A DNA stretch of 64,000 nucleotides, from NCBI GenBank assembly GCA_002069885.1, contig MWCD01000002.1, positions 96,097-160,096 of the forward strand, given 5' to 3'. Below are positions 16,613-26,151 of the stretch, piece after piece. Numbering within the stretch: position 1 is the stretch's first letter; each line of letters starts with the position of its first letter. The stretch is from a bacterium ADurb.Bin236 (GTDB lineage Bacteria; UBP15; UBA6099). The translations under genes were made by a program, and so were the position numbers. The notes beneath the pieces are model-generated. The model was not told the origin of the DNA, did no database searches, and worked only from the letters and a program-made list of their open reading frames with translations.

Positions 16613-16723
16613 ATCAAACTTAACCGCGCGCCGGGAGCAAGGCGCGAGGTATTGATGTGGAGATTGTTGCCGCGCCGCCACGCGGATTTTAATAGGCGCG
16701 CGGTCGCGGCGGAACTAATAATT

Positions 16724-18769
16724 ATGAAATCAAGAGCAAGGATAATAATCGGAATTCTAGCGGTTTTTGCGCTGGTCGTTTCCCGGGGGGCTACGCGCTG
16801 TGCCGGGGCGGCTCCTGCTGTTTCGTATATGTCCGCATCAGAGGTCAAGCCCGGAATGGAAGGATACGGGCTGACGGTGTTCGAGGGGCTTGAGATATCG
16901 AGATTTCCAGTGAAGGTAAAAGGCGTTATACCGGGAGCCGGGGTCAGCGGGGGGCCTCTGATACTGATAGAGTTGACCGGGCCGGAGCGGGAGAAATACG
17001 GCGGGGTGTCGATGGGGATGAGCGGCTCTCCGATATATGTCGGGGGCAAGCTCATCGGAGCATTGTCCATGACGTTTCCGATGACGGATCATCATCTGGG
17101 CGGGGTGACGGATATCGCGTCCATGTTGAAGGCCGCAGAATATGACGCGCCGAGGGCCGGGACGGTCGAGTTCGACGCGCCTTTCGAGCATGGCGGAAAG
17201 GTTTTTACGAGAATAAGTTATGAAACCGGCAGAGACGAGATAGAGGGGACATTATTTGCGAATGCGGCGGCGGCTCCGGCGATGGTTCGCGGGGTGACGG
17301 CGCGGACGATGCCGTTTGCGAAGAGGATATTTGAAGGAACGGGGATAGAAGTGACGGATGCGGGCGGCGCGTGGGCAGGGGCGAGAACGGGACAGGCGGT
17401 AATTGGTCCCGGCTCGGAGATAAAGCCCGGCAGTTCGGTGGCTGTGTTGTTGTTGACGGGAGACATGGAAGTGTCGGCGGCTGGAACGGTGACGCATGTG
17501 GAGGGCAAGCGGGCGCTGATGTTCGGGCATCCGCTGTTCAGGAAGGGCGATGTCCGGTATCTGTTGGCGGACGCGCCGGTGCTCGCGGTGGCGCGAGGCA
17601 CTGACATGTCGTTCAAAGCCGCCGCGACCGGGGCGCTTCGAGGAGAGATAACTCAGGACCGCGGCCCCGCTCTTGTGGGACGGCTGGACAGTTTTCCTCT
17701 GCTGATACCGTTCGACATTACTGTCACTGACGGCGATATCGGCAAGACAGAGAGGTATTCGTTCAAGGTGGCGCGGGACGAGGATTTGTTGAGCAATCTT
17801 GCGGCGATGGCCGCGCTGCAAAGTCTCGACAACACCATCGACAGGCTCGGCAAAGGAACCTCCAGAGTGTCGTTTTCCATAGGATGCTCGGCCTGCGAAA
17901 AACCTGTAGAAAGGGAAAACATGTTTTACGACGGGGACGACATCGCGGCGTTGTCTCTGGTGGAGTTCGTGACGGCTCTTCAACTGCTCAAGGACAACAA
18001 ATACGCGGACGCGGAAGCGCGCAAGCTGAACCTGAACGTAGAGATAGATTCAAGGAACTCTTACGCGCTTATAGAGAAAGTGGAGATAGACGGCGGGGAC
18101 GAAGGGAAGCCGGAAGCGGAAGAAACGAAGACGGGCGAAAATGCGGCATCCGCCGCCGAAACGGAAGCAAAAGCCGAAGAAAAAGAGCCGAGCGCGGCTG
18201 GAGAAAAGGGAAGCAAGGAAAAGGAAAAGCCGCCGGTGGTGAAGCGTGGGCAGAAGCTGGGGCTGAAGGTGTCTGTGAGGCCGTACCGGAGCGAGACGGT
18301 CGAGGAAAAAATATGGTTGAAAGTGCCAGCCGACATAGCGCCCGGACGCGCGGTGATAAGCGTCTTCTCCGGAGCAAGAGAGCTTCCGTCGGCGGCTCCG
18401 GAAATGTTGCTGATAAAAATCCAAGTCGAGGGACAGGAAAGACAGGACGAAAAAGACCCTCATTTCCTTCGCGAAAGAAAGAAGGAGAAAAGTCTGGACG
18501 AAGTGTTGAAGGAGTTTTCGAGTCGTCCGATGAACAACGAGCTTGTGGCGAACATCGAGTCATTAGGGTTCTCCGGGCCGGACGACGAAGACGAAGAAGA
18601 GTATGAAGACGAGGATCGGAACAGGGATGGAAGAGCGGGCAAGCTGACGGGCTGGGCTTTGGACGGCGTGGCGTCGATAAGGGTGGAGGTGGAGGACGAG
18701 TTGCCGAAGGTTTCTCCGAAAAGAAATATCAGAAAATCCAGAATAAATACTCTCAAGGGAGAAAAATGA
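16724..18769 (+). CDS. SpoIVB-type (peptidase family S55) exported protein, permuted motif order
   Basis: From the ATG at 16724 the protein has 681 residues and opens with a signal peptide or anchor (KSRARIIIGILAVFALVVS); an earlier in-frame start at 16595 would bury it. The serine-protease motif GMSGSPIYVGGKLIGAL is near residues 98-114, with Ser100 as the likely nucleophile. The histidine motif MFGHPLF comes much later, with His269. In SpoIVB the order is His then Ser, so this domain looks circularly permuted. A Glu/Lys/Ala-rich linker (about 470-510) and an acidic cluster (DDEDEEEYEDED) near 615 follow. It is probably periplasmic. purE begins three bases after its stop. Confidence 0.75.
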   Translation: MKSRARIIIGILAVFALVVSRGATRCAGAAPAVSYMSASEVKPGMEGYGLTVFEGLEISRFPVKVKGVIPGAGVSGGPLILIELTGPEREKYGGVSMGMSGSPIYVGGKLIGALSMTFPMTDHHLGGVTDIASMLKAAEYDAPRAGTVEFDAPFEHGGKVFTRISYETGRDEIEGTLFANAAAAPAMVRGVTARTMPFAKRIFEGTGIEVTDAGGAWAGARTGQAVIGPGSEIKPGSSVAVLLLTGDMEVSAAGTVTHVEGKRALMFGHPLFRKGDVRYLLADAPVLAVARGTDMSFKAAATGALRGEITQDRGPALVGRLDSFPLLIPFDITVTDGDIGKTERYSFKVARDEDLLSNLAAMAALQSLDNTIDRLGKGTSRVSFSIGCSACEKPVERENMFYDGDDIAALSLVEFVTALQLLKDNKYADAEARKLNLNVEIDSRNSYALIEKVEIDGGDEGKPEAEETKTGENAASAAETEAKAEEKEPSAAGEKGSKEKEKPPVVKRGQKLGLKVSVRPYRSETVEEKIWLKVPADIAPGRAVISVFSGARELPSAAPEMLLIKIQVEGQERQDEKDPHFLRERKKEKSLDEVLKEFSSRPMNNELVANIESLGFSGPDDEDEEEYEDEDRNRDGRAGKLTGWALDGVASIRVEVEDELPKVSPKRNIRKSRINTLKGEK

Positions 18770-18772
18770 TAA

Positions 18773-19339
18773 ATGGAAAAGAAGAAAAAGGCCGCCGCTA
18801 GGCAGAAGAGGGCGCAGGCTCCGGATGTGGCGGTTCTGATGGGAAGCGATTCCGACCTTAAAAGCATGACGGCGTGTTTTGAGACGCTGGACAGTTTCGG
18901 CGTGTCGTACGAGGCGCATATCGCGTCTGCGCACCGCACGCATGATTACGTGAAGAGGATAGTGACGACGTTTGACAACAATGGCGGAAAAGTGATGATA
19001 GCGGCGGCGGGGGCGGCGGCGCACCTGCCGGGAGTGGTCGCGGCGCTTACGAACCTGCCGGTGATAGGGGTTCCGATGGAGTCGAAGATGCTGGGGTTGG
19101 ACTCGCTGTTGTCGATAGCTCAGATGCCCGCCGGGATGCCTGTGGCGACGGTGGCTGTGGGCGGATGCAAGAACGCGGCTCTGCTTGCGGTTCAGATACT
19201 GGCGCTGGGCAGGCCGGAGCTTGCCTCGCGCTACGGCAGGTTCAGGGCGCAGCAGGCGGAAGCTGTAATAAAGAAATCCGAGCGCCTGAGGACTTCGGGC
19301 TACAGGAACTACTTTTCGGAGGGCGGTTCGACGAGATGA
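18773..19339 (+). CDS. purE: N5-carboxyaminoimidazole ribonucleotide mutase PurE
   Basis: A 188-residue class I PurE, which rearranges N5-CAIR to CAIR in purine synthesis. After a Lys-rich extension it shows MGSDSDLKSM (about 24-33), IASAHRTHD with the catalytic His, AAAGAAAHLPGVVAALT and MPAGMPVATVAVGG. The usual partner purK is not in the window. The stop overlaps the purB start as ATGA. Confidence 0.95.
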   Translation: MEKKKKAAARQKRAQAPDVAVLMGSDSDLKSMTACFETLDSFGVSYEAHIASAHRTHDYVKRIVTTFDNNGGKVMIAAAGAAAHLPGVVAALTNLPVIGVPMESKMLGLDSLLSIAQMPAGMPVATVAVGGCKNAALLAVQILALGRPELASRYGRFRAQQAEAVIKKSERLRTSGYRNYFSEGGSTR

Positions 19340-20661
19340 TAGACAGGTACACATACGAGCCGATGCGCTCGATCTGGTCGGAAGAGAACAAGTTCAGGAA
19401 GTGGCTGGACGTGGAGATAGCGGCATGCGAGGCGTGGCATGCGAAGGGGAAAATTCCCGCGCGCGCGCTGTCGACGATCAAAAAGAAAGCCGCGTTCACG
19501 ATTCAGCGCATAGACGAGATAGAGAAAGAGACGGACCACGACGTGATAGCGTTTCTGACGAACGTGGCGGAGAATGTCGGGCCGGATTCGAGATTCATAC
19601 ACGTGGGTATGACGTCGTCTGACGTGCTGGACACGGCGCAGGCGCTGCGAATGCGCGAGTCTGCGGACGCTCTTATCGCGGAAGTCAAGGAAATCCGCGT
19701 CATATTAGAGCGCCGAGCGATAGAGCACAAGTTCACCGTCATGGTGGGCCGAACGCACGGTATACACGCCGAGCCTATGACTTTCGGAATGAAGATGCTG
19801 CTGTGGCTGGCCGAGATGGGGCGCAACCTCGAAAGACTCGAAAGGGCGCGGGAGACGATATCTGTCGGAAAGATTTCAGGCGCGGTGGGAACATACTCGA
19901 ACCTGCCACCCGATGTCGAAGAAGACACCTGCCGCAGGCTTGGGCTTAAGGCCGCGCCTATCGCCACGCAGGTGATTCAGAGGGACAGGCACGCGGAGTT
20001 CATGTCGACTCTGGCGGTGGTCGGCGGCACTATTGAGAAGATTGCCACCGAAGTTCGCGGGCTTCAGCGAACGGACATTCGAGAGGCGGAGGAGTTCTTC
20101 GCGAAGGGCCAGAAAGGCTCGTCGGCGATGCCGCACAAGAGGAACCCGATCACAGCCGAGCGTCTGGCCGGGCTTGCCCGCGTGTTGCGCGCGAACGCCC
20201 ACGCCGCCATGGAAAACATGGCTCTCTGGCACGAGCGGGACATAACTCATTCGTCTGTGGAAAGAGTGATAATCCCGGACAGTTGCATACTGCTTCACTA
20301 TATGCTGGTCAGGCTGAAACGTCTTCTGGACAAGCTGTTGGTGTATCCGGACGCGATGCTTGAAAACCTCAACAAGACGAGGGGATTGATATTCTCGCAG
20401 CGGGTGATGCTGGCGCTGGTGGGCAAGGGCGCGACGAGGGAGCAAGCGTACCACATCGTGCAGCGAAACGCGATGAGGGTGTGGGCGGAGAAGGCGGAGT
20501 TTAAGTCGCTGCTGTCGGCTGACGCCGAAGTGGCGGCGCTGCTGAAACCCGCCGAGTTGGAAGAGTGTTTTGAAGTGGAGTATTTCATAAGGCACGTGGA
20601 CGAAATATACGAGAGATTTTTCCCGAAGAAGAAAGCGCGGGCGGGCAAGGCGAAGAAATAG
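19336..20661 (+). CDS. purB: adenylosuccinate lyase
   Basis: A 441-residue fumarase-superfamily lyase that releases fumarate from SAICAR and from adenylosuccinate. It starts MIDRYTYEPMRSIW, keeps TSSDVLDTAQA, VGRTHGIHAEPMTFG and the superfamily signature loop GSSAMPHKRNPI (about 260), which carries the mobile catalytic Ser. The start overlaps the purE stop. It precedes purC by 18 bases, giving a compact purE-purB-purC block. Confidence 0.96.
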   Translation: MIDRYTYEPMRSIWSEENKFRKWLDVEIAACEAWHAKGKIPARALSTIKKKAAFTIQRIDEIEKETDHDVIAFLTNVAENVGPDSRFIHVGMTSSDVLDTAQALRMRESADALIAEVKEIRVILERRAIEHKFTVMVGRTHGIHAEPMTFGMKMLLWLAEMGRNLERLERARETISVGKISGAVGTYSNLPPDVEEDTCRRLGLKAAPIATQVIQRDRHAEFMSTLAVVGGTIEKIATEVRGLQRTDIREAEEFFAKGQKGSSAMPHKRNPITAERLAGLARVLRANAHAAMENMALWHERDITHSSVERVIIPDSCILLHYMLVRLKRLLDKLLVYPDAMLENLNKTRGLIFSQRVMLALVGKGATREQAYHIVQRNAMRVWAEKAEFKSLLSADAEVAALLKPAELEECFEVEYFIRHVDEIYERFFPKKKARAGKAKK

Positions 20662-20679
20662 CCCGCGCGGGGTAAAGAC

Positions 20680-21387
20680 ATGGGAAAAGGCGCTTTAATA
20701 AGAGAGACGCCGGGGATGCGGGTGTATCAGTCGGACGCGTCCGCCGACCGGTTCGCGGTCGAGTTCACGAACGACGCGGTTGAATGCGGCGCTGAGAAGT
20801 CGCCCATGTTTCCGGGAAAGGGAGCGCTGAACATGAAGATTGCAGCCGCGCTCTTCAAGAGGCTGGAAGATTGCGGAGTGGCGACACATTTCGCGCGCGA
20901 GGCGGGCGGATCCGAGATGGAGACCGTCGCGGCGCGGATAATCCCGGCCCGCGTGGCGGTGCGCAACATGGTTTCAGATGAATTCGCCGCCCGCACTCGC
21001 CTCGCCGCAGGCTCGATACTCCCGGTGACCATCATCGAGTTCAACGTGAAGATGGACGCGGGCAAGGAGTTTCAGCCGGGGATGCGAGCGCGCGTCTACA
21101 CGGAAGTGACGGACGGCGACGTGAAGACGATGAGAACGAGGGCGGCTCAAGTCAACAAGGCTCTGCAGCCGTTCCTCTACAAGCGCGGGATCGCTCTGGC
21201 GGATTACTATCTCGAATTTGGGAAGGACTCGAACGACTTTTTCCGAGTATGCGGGGCGCTCACGCCGGACACTTGCTCGTTCTGGAGCAGGGACACGCTG
21301 GAGAAGCTGGACAAGGACAGATATCTGCGGCCGATGAGAGGCTCGGAGACGGCGGCCGGCATCGTGTTGAAGGCGCTGACAGCGTAA
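20680..21387 (+). CDS. purC: phosphoribosylaminoimidazole-succinocarboxamide synthase (divergent PurC)
   Basis: A 235-residue ATP-dependent ligase joining aspartate to CAIR. The N-terminal lobe is recognisable (GKGALNMKIAAALF, VATHFAREA, IIPARVAVRNMVS), as is the late TPDTCSFWSRDTLEKLDKDR near 195-214. The central metal and substrate segment, normally VEFYYK followed by a Gly-Asp-Pro-type loop, reads IIEFNVKMDAG and is clearly divergent. Its place after purE-purB supports the assignment. A GC-rich double hairpin without a T-run fills the 88 bases after it. Confidence 0.85.
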   Translation: MGKGALIRETPGMRVYQSDASADRFAVEFTNDAVECGAEKSPMFPGKGALNMKIAAALFKRLEDCGVATHFAREAGGSEMETVAARIIPARVAVRNMVSDEFAARTRLAAGSILPVTIIEFNVKMDAGKEFQPGMRARVYTEVTDGDVKTMRTRAAQVNKALQPFLYKRGIALADYYLEFGKDSNDFFRVCGALTPDTCSFWSRDTLEKLDKDRYLRPMRGSETAAGIVLKALTA

Positions 21388-21475
21388 GCCTGTCGGCCGG
21401 ACGATTTTTGAAATAACCGCCGAAGGCGGCGCGAGACGCGCCCGGCGGAAGCGCAGAATTTGAGGCCATAGAAAA

Positions 21476-22618
21476 ATGTCGATGCAAAGACCGCAACCGC
21501 AACAGCAGAAACCGCAGCCGGTTTTGCCTTCGCTCGAAGAGAACATGGAGCCGAAAGAAAGGCTGAACGCATACCTGAGGTATCTGGCCGAGCACAACGG
21601 CTCCGACGTCCATTTCAAAGGGAACAGCCCGGTATTCTTCAGAATTGATGGAAGACTGCGACCGGGCGACCCGCGCTCTGTTGTTCCTCCGCAACTTGTG
21701 GACGAGATGGCGAAATCAATAATGAACGAGAGACAGTTGCGCGAGTTCGTGGAGACGAACGAGTGCGACATGTCATACAGTCTGCCGGGAGTGTCGAGGT
21801 TCCGCGTAAACGTATTCAAGCAGAGCGGGCTTACCGGGGCGGTGCTGAGAACGATTCCGCTGAAAATATTGACTATCAAAGAGTTGGCGCTGCCGGACAC
21901 GCTAGAAGAGCTTTCGGACAGGCCGAAAGGGCTGATACTTGTAACCGGCCCGACGGGCAGCGGCAAGTCCACAACCCTTGCTGCGATGATAGACCACATA
22001 AATCAGACTCGGCGAGAGCATATCCTGACAATCGAGGATCCTATCGAATTTTTGCACAGAGACAAGAACTGCAGCGTATGCCAGAGGGAGGTCGGGCAGG
22101 ACACCAAGTCGTTCGACCGCGCTCTGCGCTCGGCGCTTCGCGAAGACCCGGACGTGATACTCGTCGGCGAGCTTCGCACTCTGGAGACGATATCGATGGC
22201 TATCACCGCGGCTGAAACCGGGCACCTCGTGTTCGCCACTCTGCACACGACGGGCGCGGTTCAGACCATAAACAGGGTTATCGACGTGTTCCCGCCGCAC
22301 CAACAGCAGCAGATAAGGATGCAGCTTTCGGTGACGTTGCAGAGCGTGGTGTCTCAGACGCTTGTGCCCGCGGCGACAGGGAAAGGCCGCGTCGTCGCTC
22401 ATGAAATTATGGTCATCAACTCGGCCATATCGAGTCTTATTCGAGAGAACAAAGTGTTCATGATTCATCAGGCGATTCAAGCCGGCAAGGAGCAGGGCAT
22501 GCACACGCTGGATCAGCACTTGGCCGAACTGATGAAACGCCGGCTCGTCAAGTTCGAAGACGCGGTGGCGAAATGCCAGAACGTCCCTGAATTCTCCAAA
22601 CTAGTGGGCAGAGGATAA
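21476..22618 (+). CDS. PilT/PilU-family type IV pilus retraction ATPase
   Basis: A 380-residue hexameric ATPase. It has a Pro/Gln-rich N-terminal tail, the PilT N-domain (GSDVHFKGNSPVFFRIDGRL), Walker A GPTGSGKST (about 160), the Asp box TIEDPIEF, Walker B DPDVILVGEL and the His box TGHLVFATLHTTGA. The PilT hallmark AIRNLIRE is degenerate (AISSLIRENK) and the usual GEMRDLET is GELRTLET. This points to a PilU-like accessory ATPase rather than canonical PilT. It is six bases upstream of a second PilT gene. Confidence 0.85.
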   Translation: MSMQRPQPQQQKPQPVLPSLEENMEPKERLNAYLRYLAEHNGSDVHFKGNSPVFFRIDGRLRPGDPRSVVPPQLVDEMAKSIMNERQLREFVETNECDMSYSLPGVSRFRVNVFKQSGLTGAVLRTIPLKILTIKELALPDTLEELSDRPKGLILVTGPTGSGKSTTLAAMIDHINQTRREHILTIEDPIEFLHRDKNCSVCQREVGQDTKSFDRALRSALREDPDVILVGELRTLETISMAITAAETGHLVFATLHTTGAVQTINRVIDVFPPHQQQQIRMQLSVTLQSVVSQTLVPAATGKGRVVAHEIMVINSAISSLIRENKVFMIHQAIQAGKEQGMHTLDQHLAELMKRRLVKFEDAVAKCQNVPEFSKLVGRG

Positions 22619-22624
22619 CAGCAG

Positions 22625-23713
22625 ATGCATATAAGAGAGCTTCTGGATGTAATGCTCCAATCAGACGCGTCCGACCTTCACATGAAAGTCGGCAACCACC
22701 CGATGCTGAGGATTGACGGGAAAATCGCTCTTCAGACGAATCTGGCGAAACTTACCCCCCAGACGATGGACGAGCTGATAAACAGCATGCTCGACGAGGA
22801 GCACGCGAAGGAATACCGGGACACATGGGAGTCGGACTTCGCGTACGACTATCCGGGCAAGGCGAGGTTCCGCGTCAATGTGTTCCATCAGAGAGGGACG
22901 AAGGCCGCCGTGCTCAGAGTCATCCCGACAAAAGTTCGGTCTATAGAGGACTTGAGCCTGCCGCCGGTGGTGAAGAAGTTCTGCGAGCGCCCGCGCGGGC
23001 TTATACTCGTGACCGGCCCGACCGGGAGCGGCAAGTCCACCACTCTGGCGGCAATGATAGACCACATAAACGCGACCCGCGAAGAACACATAATAACAAT
23101 CGAGGATCCGATAGAGTTCGTCCACCAGAACAAGAAGAGCTTAGTCAATCAGCGCGAGGTCGGACGGGACACCGGGTCGTTCTCGGCGGCGTTGAAGAGC
23201 GCGCTCAGGCAGGACCCGGACGTGGTGCTTATCGGCGAAATGAGAGACCTAGAGACCATCTCCACCGCGATCACCACCGCCGAGACGGGGCACCTCGTGC
23301 TCGGCACGCTTCACACTACGGGCGCGGCCCAGACGGTCGACCGCATCATCGACGTTTTCCCTCCCGAACAGCAGTCGCAGATAAGGATGCAGGTGTCGCA
23401 GAACATTGAGGGGATAATCTCGCAGACGCTTGTCCGCAGGGCGGCAGGGCGCGGGCGCGTCGCAGCATTCGAGATAATGGTTCCCACAGGGGCCTTGCGC
23501 AACCTCATTCGCGACGGAAAAACATACCAGCTTCCCGCTTCCATTCAAACGGGAAAGAACATCGGCATGCTCTCTCTCGAACAAGCCCTTTATGAGTTGA
23601 TGAAGAAAAACATCATCACCAAAGAGGACGCGATGAACAAGTCTATGGACAGGGACTATCTGTTGGAGCTGATGACGGGCATACAGAAACAGCCGCAGAG
23701 AAGAACAACCTGA
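22625..23713 (+). CDS. pilT: type IV pilus retraction ATPase PilT
   Basis: A 362-residue ATPase that powers pilus disassembly from the inner-membrane face. It has the N-domain DASDLHMKVGNHPMLRIDG, Walker A GPTGSGKST (about 137), TIEDPIEFVH, DPDVVLIGEMRDLET and TGHLVLGTLHTTGA. The C-terminal ALRNLIRDGK matches the AIRNLIRE motif needed for retraction. The adjacent upstream paralogue makes this a PilU-PilT-like pair, although the rest of the pil machinery is not in the window. Confidence 0.92.
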   Translation: MHIRELLDVMLQSDASDLHMKVGNHPMLRIDGKIALQTNLAKLTPQTMDELINSMLDEEHAKEYRDTWESDFAYDYPGKARFRVNVFHQRGTKAAVLRVIPTKVRSIEDLSLPPVVKKFCERPRGLILVTGPTGSGKSTTLAAMIDHINATREEHIITIEDPIEFVHQNKKSLVNQREVGRDTGSFSAALKSALRQDPDVVLIGEMRDLETISTAITTAETGHLVLGTLHTTGAAQTVDRIIDVFPPEQQSQIRMQVSQNIEGIISQTLVRRAAGRGRVAAFEIMVPTGALRNLIRDGKTYQLPASIQTGKNIGMLSLEQALYELMKKNIITKEDAMNKSMDRDYLLELMTGIQKQPQRRTT

Positions 23714-23766
23714 ACGCGGCAGGCAAGGGCGGCGGAACGCCCGCGCCGCGCCGGAGCGCGAACTCG

Positions 23767-24756
23767 ATGGACAACCCGCAACGCGTCACAGTCGTCATCC
23801 CGAACTGGAACGGAGAGAAATATATCGGCGAATGTCTCGGCGCGCTTGAGCGCCAGACCCTGGGCGGGCAGCGAGTTATTGTGATAGACAACGCGTCGCG
23901 GGACGGCTCTCGCGAAATAATAAAAAACAATCATCCGGAAGTGGAATTGATAGAATCGAGCGCGAACGAGGGATTCGCGCGCGCTGTGAACAAGGGTATA
24001 CGCGCGGCGGACACCGAGTTCGTGGCGCTGCTGAACAACGACGCGGTTGCCGACCCGGATTGGCTCGAAAAAGTGGTCGCGGCGCTGGATTCTAATCCCG
24101 GCTTCGATTCGGTAGCGTGCAAGATAGTTTTTTACGATGATCCTAATACGATCGACTCGGCGGGGGATGAGTACTCGCCGTGGGGAGCCGTATCCAACAG
24201 GGGGCATGGACTGAGAGACGGCGGGGATTACGACCTTCCGGCTCGCGTGTTCGGGCCGTGCGCGGCGGCGGCGCTATACAGGAAATCGCTGTTCGACGAG
24301 ATAGGGCTGTTCGACGAGAATTTTTTTGCCTATTACGAGGACACGGATTTGAATCTACGGGCGGCTATTGCGGGCCGCAAGTGTTTCTACGCGCCCGGCG
24401 CGAGGGTTAGACATCGCTATTCGGCAAGTTCGAGCGGCAAGACCCGGAAGCTGGGCGTTGAAGAAGTATATATACATCTGACCGGCGTGGCCGTGAAGGG
24501 GTTGCCTGCTGCGGCCTCCGCGCCTCTGAAGGCCGCCGTTTTTCACGGAGCGATATTTTTCTTTTTCGTTCTTGCTCGCCTGCGCAAACGCAACAGGCTG
24601 CCTTCGGTTCCGCTCATAAAATTCATGTCCGTCATGTTTGCGCAGCGGCGCGCGACGGCGGGAGCGGCGAAGGTGACATCCGCCGAGTTGAGGCGTCTAT
24701 TCCGGGCGGAGCTTTTGACGGCGGACGCGGTCGCGCGCGGAGACGGCGATGTTTGA
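23767..24756 (+). CDS. family 2 glycosyltransferase (WbbL/rhamnosyltransferase-like)
   Basis: A 329-residue GT-A enzyme that probably adds a sugar to a cell-surface glycan. It has the classic opening VTVVIPNWNGEKYI, the nucleotide-binding VIDNASRDGS, the metal-site LLNNDAVAD (about 95) in place of a strict DXD, and the acceptor-site YYEDTDLNLRAA near 190. A hydrophobic stretch around residue 260-275 may dock it to the membrane. It lies 53 bases after pilT. Pilin or LPS glycosylation are both possible. Confidence 0.85.
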   Translation: MDNPQRVTVVIPNWNGEKYIGECLGALERQTLGGQRVIVIDNASRDGSREIIKNNHPEVELIESSANEGFARAVNKGIRAADTEFVALLNNDAVADPDWLEKVVAALDSNPGFDSVACKIVFYDDPNTIDSAGDEYSPWGAVSNRGHGLRDGGDYDLPARVFGPCAAAALYRKSLFDEIGLFDENFFAYYEDTDLNLRAAIAGRKCFYAPGARVRHRYSASSSGKTRKLGVEEVYIHLTGVAVKGLPAAASAPLKAAVFHGAIFFFFVLARLRKRNRLPSVPLIKFMSVMFAQRRATAGAAKVTSAELRRLFRAELLTADAVARGDGDV

Positions 24757-24798
24757 CATTGATTTTTTGATATTCTAATATGACGCTGGGAGAAGATA

Positions 24799-26097
24799 AT
24801 GACATTTCTTACAATAGTCTTGTTTTTGCTTCTTATAGCGAGCTATCTGTTTTCTGCGGTTGAGACAGCGTTAGTCGCTCTAAGCAGACATCGGCTCAAC
24901 GCGCTCAAGGAAAGGCGTCCGACTCATTCCGGAGCGATTGATTATTGGCTGAAAAGCCCCAATAACATGCTTACAACTATCCTAATCGGATTAAACGCGG
25001 TTAACATGCTCGCGGCGATTCTAATGGAAAATCTAATTAGCTCATTGTTTGAGGCGCGCGGATGGCCGGAGTGGAGCGCCTCGATGGTCAGCTTCGGCAT
25101 TATCACTTTTCTAGTGATCGAATTTTGCGAAATATTGCCAAAAATGGTTGGATATAATAATTCTGACAACGTAGTCCTGAAATTCATCAAGCCTGTCGCT
25201 TTCTTTCACAGGATAGTATTGCCTATAGGAAAAATTGCGGTTAAGCTGGCCAATGTCACTCTAAAGATATTCACTGGCAAATCCGGACCTTTGGAAGGCC
25301 CGTTCATCACCCAGTCGGAGATTCTAGGGATTGTGGATGACGCGGGAGAGCAGGGGGTCATTGACAAGTCAGAGAGGGAAATGATACGCAGCGTGGTGGA
25401 ATTTGGGGACACGCAGGTGAGGGAAGTGATGACGCCGAGACCGGACATGCGGATGGCTCCGGCGGACACCACGGTGGACCGGATGGCGGTCCTCATGGAA
25501 GAGCAGAAGCATTCCCGCATACCGATTTACGAAGGCGGGGAGGACAACGTCATCGGCGTGGTGAATTCGAGAACGCTGCTGCGCGCGCTGAAAGACGGAC
25601 GCGACTCGGACCCGGTGAAGAACTATGTGCACAAAGCATACTTCGTGCCGGAGTCAAAGATGGTGGACGACCTGCTGCACGATTTTCAGAAGAAGCGGAC
25701 ACATCTGGCGATAGTCATCGACGAATATGGATGCACGGCGGGGCTGGTGACGATAGAAGACCTGCTCGAGGAAATCGTGGGCGAGATATGGGACGAGTAC
25801 GACACCGAAGAGCCTCTTTACAGATGGGTGGACGCGGACACTTTGAGAGTGGACGCTAGGATTGACATCGCGGAACTGAACGATATTCTCGACGCGGAGT
25901 TCAACGACGACGAAGAGTTTGAGACGCTAGGCGGATTGATTTTTCATACGATGGGCAAAGTTCCCAAACAAGAAGAGATAGTCGATATCGACGGTTACGA
26001 GATGAAAGTGGAGCGGATGGTCGGGCGGAGGATAGCGTCGGTGATTATCAAAAGGCCGTCTTATCCGGGGCCGGAATCCGAGAACGGCGAGAAATGA
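24799..26097 (+). CDS. CNNM/CorC-type membrane protein (HlyC/CorC family)
   Basis: A 432-residue protein with the full family layout: an N-terminal DUF21/CNNM membrane domain (about 1-180, four hydrophobic segments), a CBS pair (about 205-330) beginning [11 protein letters not shown], and a C-terminal CorC_HlyC domain ([13 protein letters not shown]). Such proteins export or regulate Mg2+ and Co2+; several were misnamed hemolysins. The start follows GGGAGAAGATA. Confidence 0.9.
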   Translation: MTFLTIVLFLLLIASYLFSAVETALVALSRHRLNALKERRPTHSGAIDYWLKSPNNMLTTILIGLNAVNMLAAILMENLISSLFEARGWPEWSASMVSFGIITFLVIEFCEILPKMVGYNNSDNVVLKFIKPVAFFHRIVLPIGKIAVKLANVTLKIFTGKSGPLEGPFITQSEILGIVDDAGEQGVIDKSEREMIRSVVEFGDTQVREVMTPRPDMRMAPADTTVDRMAVLMEEQKHSRIPIYEGGEDNVIGVVNSRTLLRALKDGRDSDPVKNYVHKAYFVPESKMVDDLLHDFQKKRTHLAIVIDEYGCTAGLVTIEDLLEEIVGEIWDEYDTEEPLYRWVDADTLRVDARIDIAELNDILDAEFNDDEEFETLGGLIFHTMGKVPKQEEIVDIDGYEMKVERMVGRRIASVIIKRPSYPGPESENGEK

Positions 26098-26151
26098 GAC
26101 TCGCCGCCCCGCGAAGTCGCGGAATAGACTAATCAACAAAGGTGAACGCGA

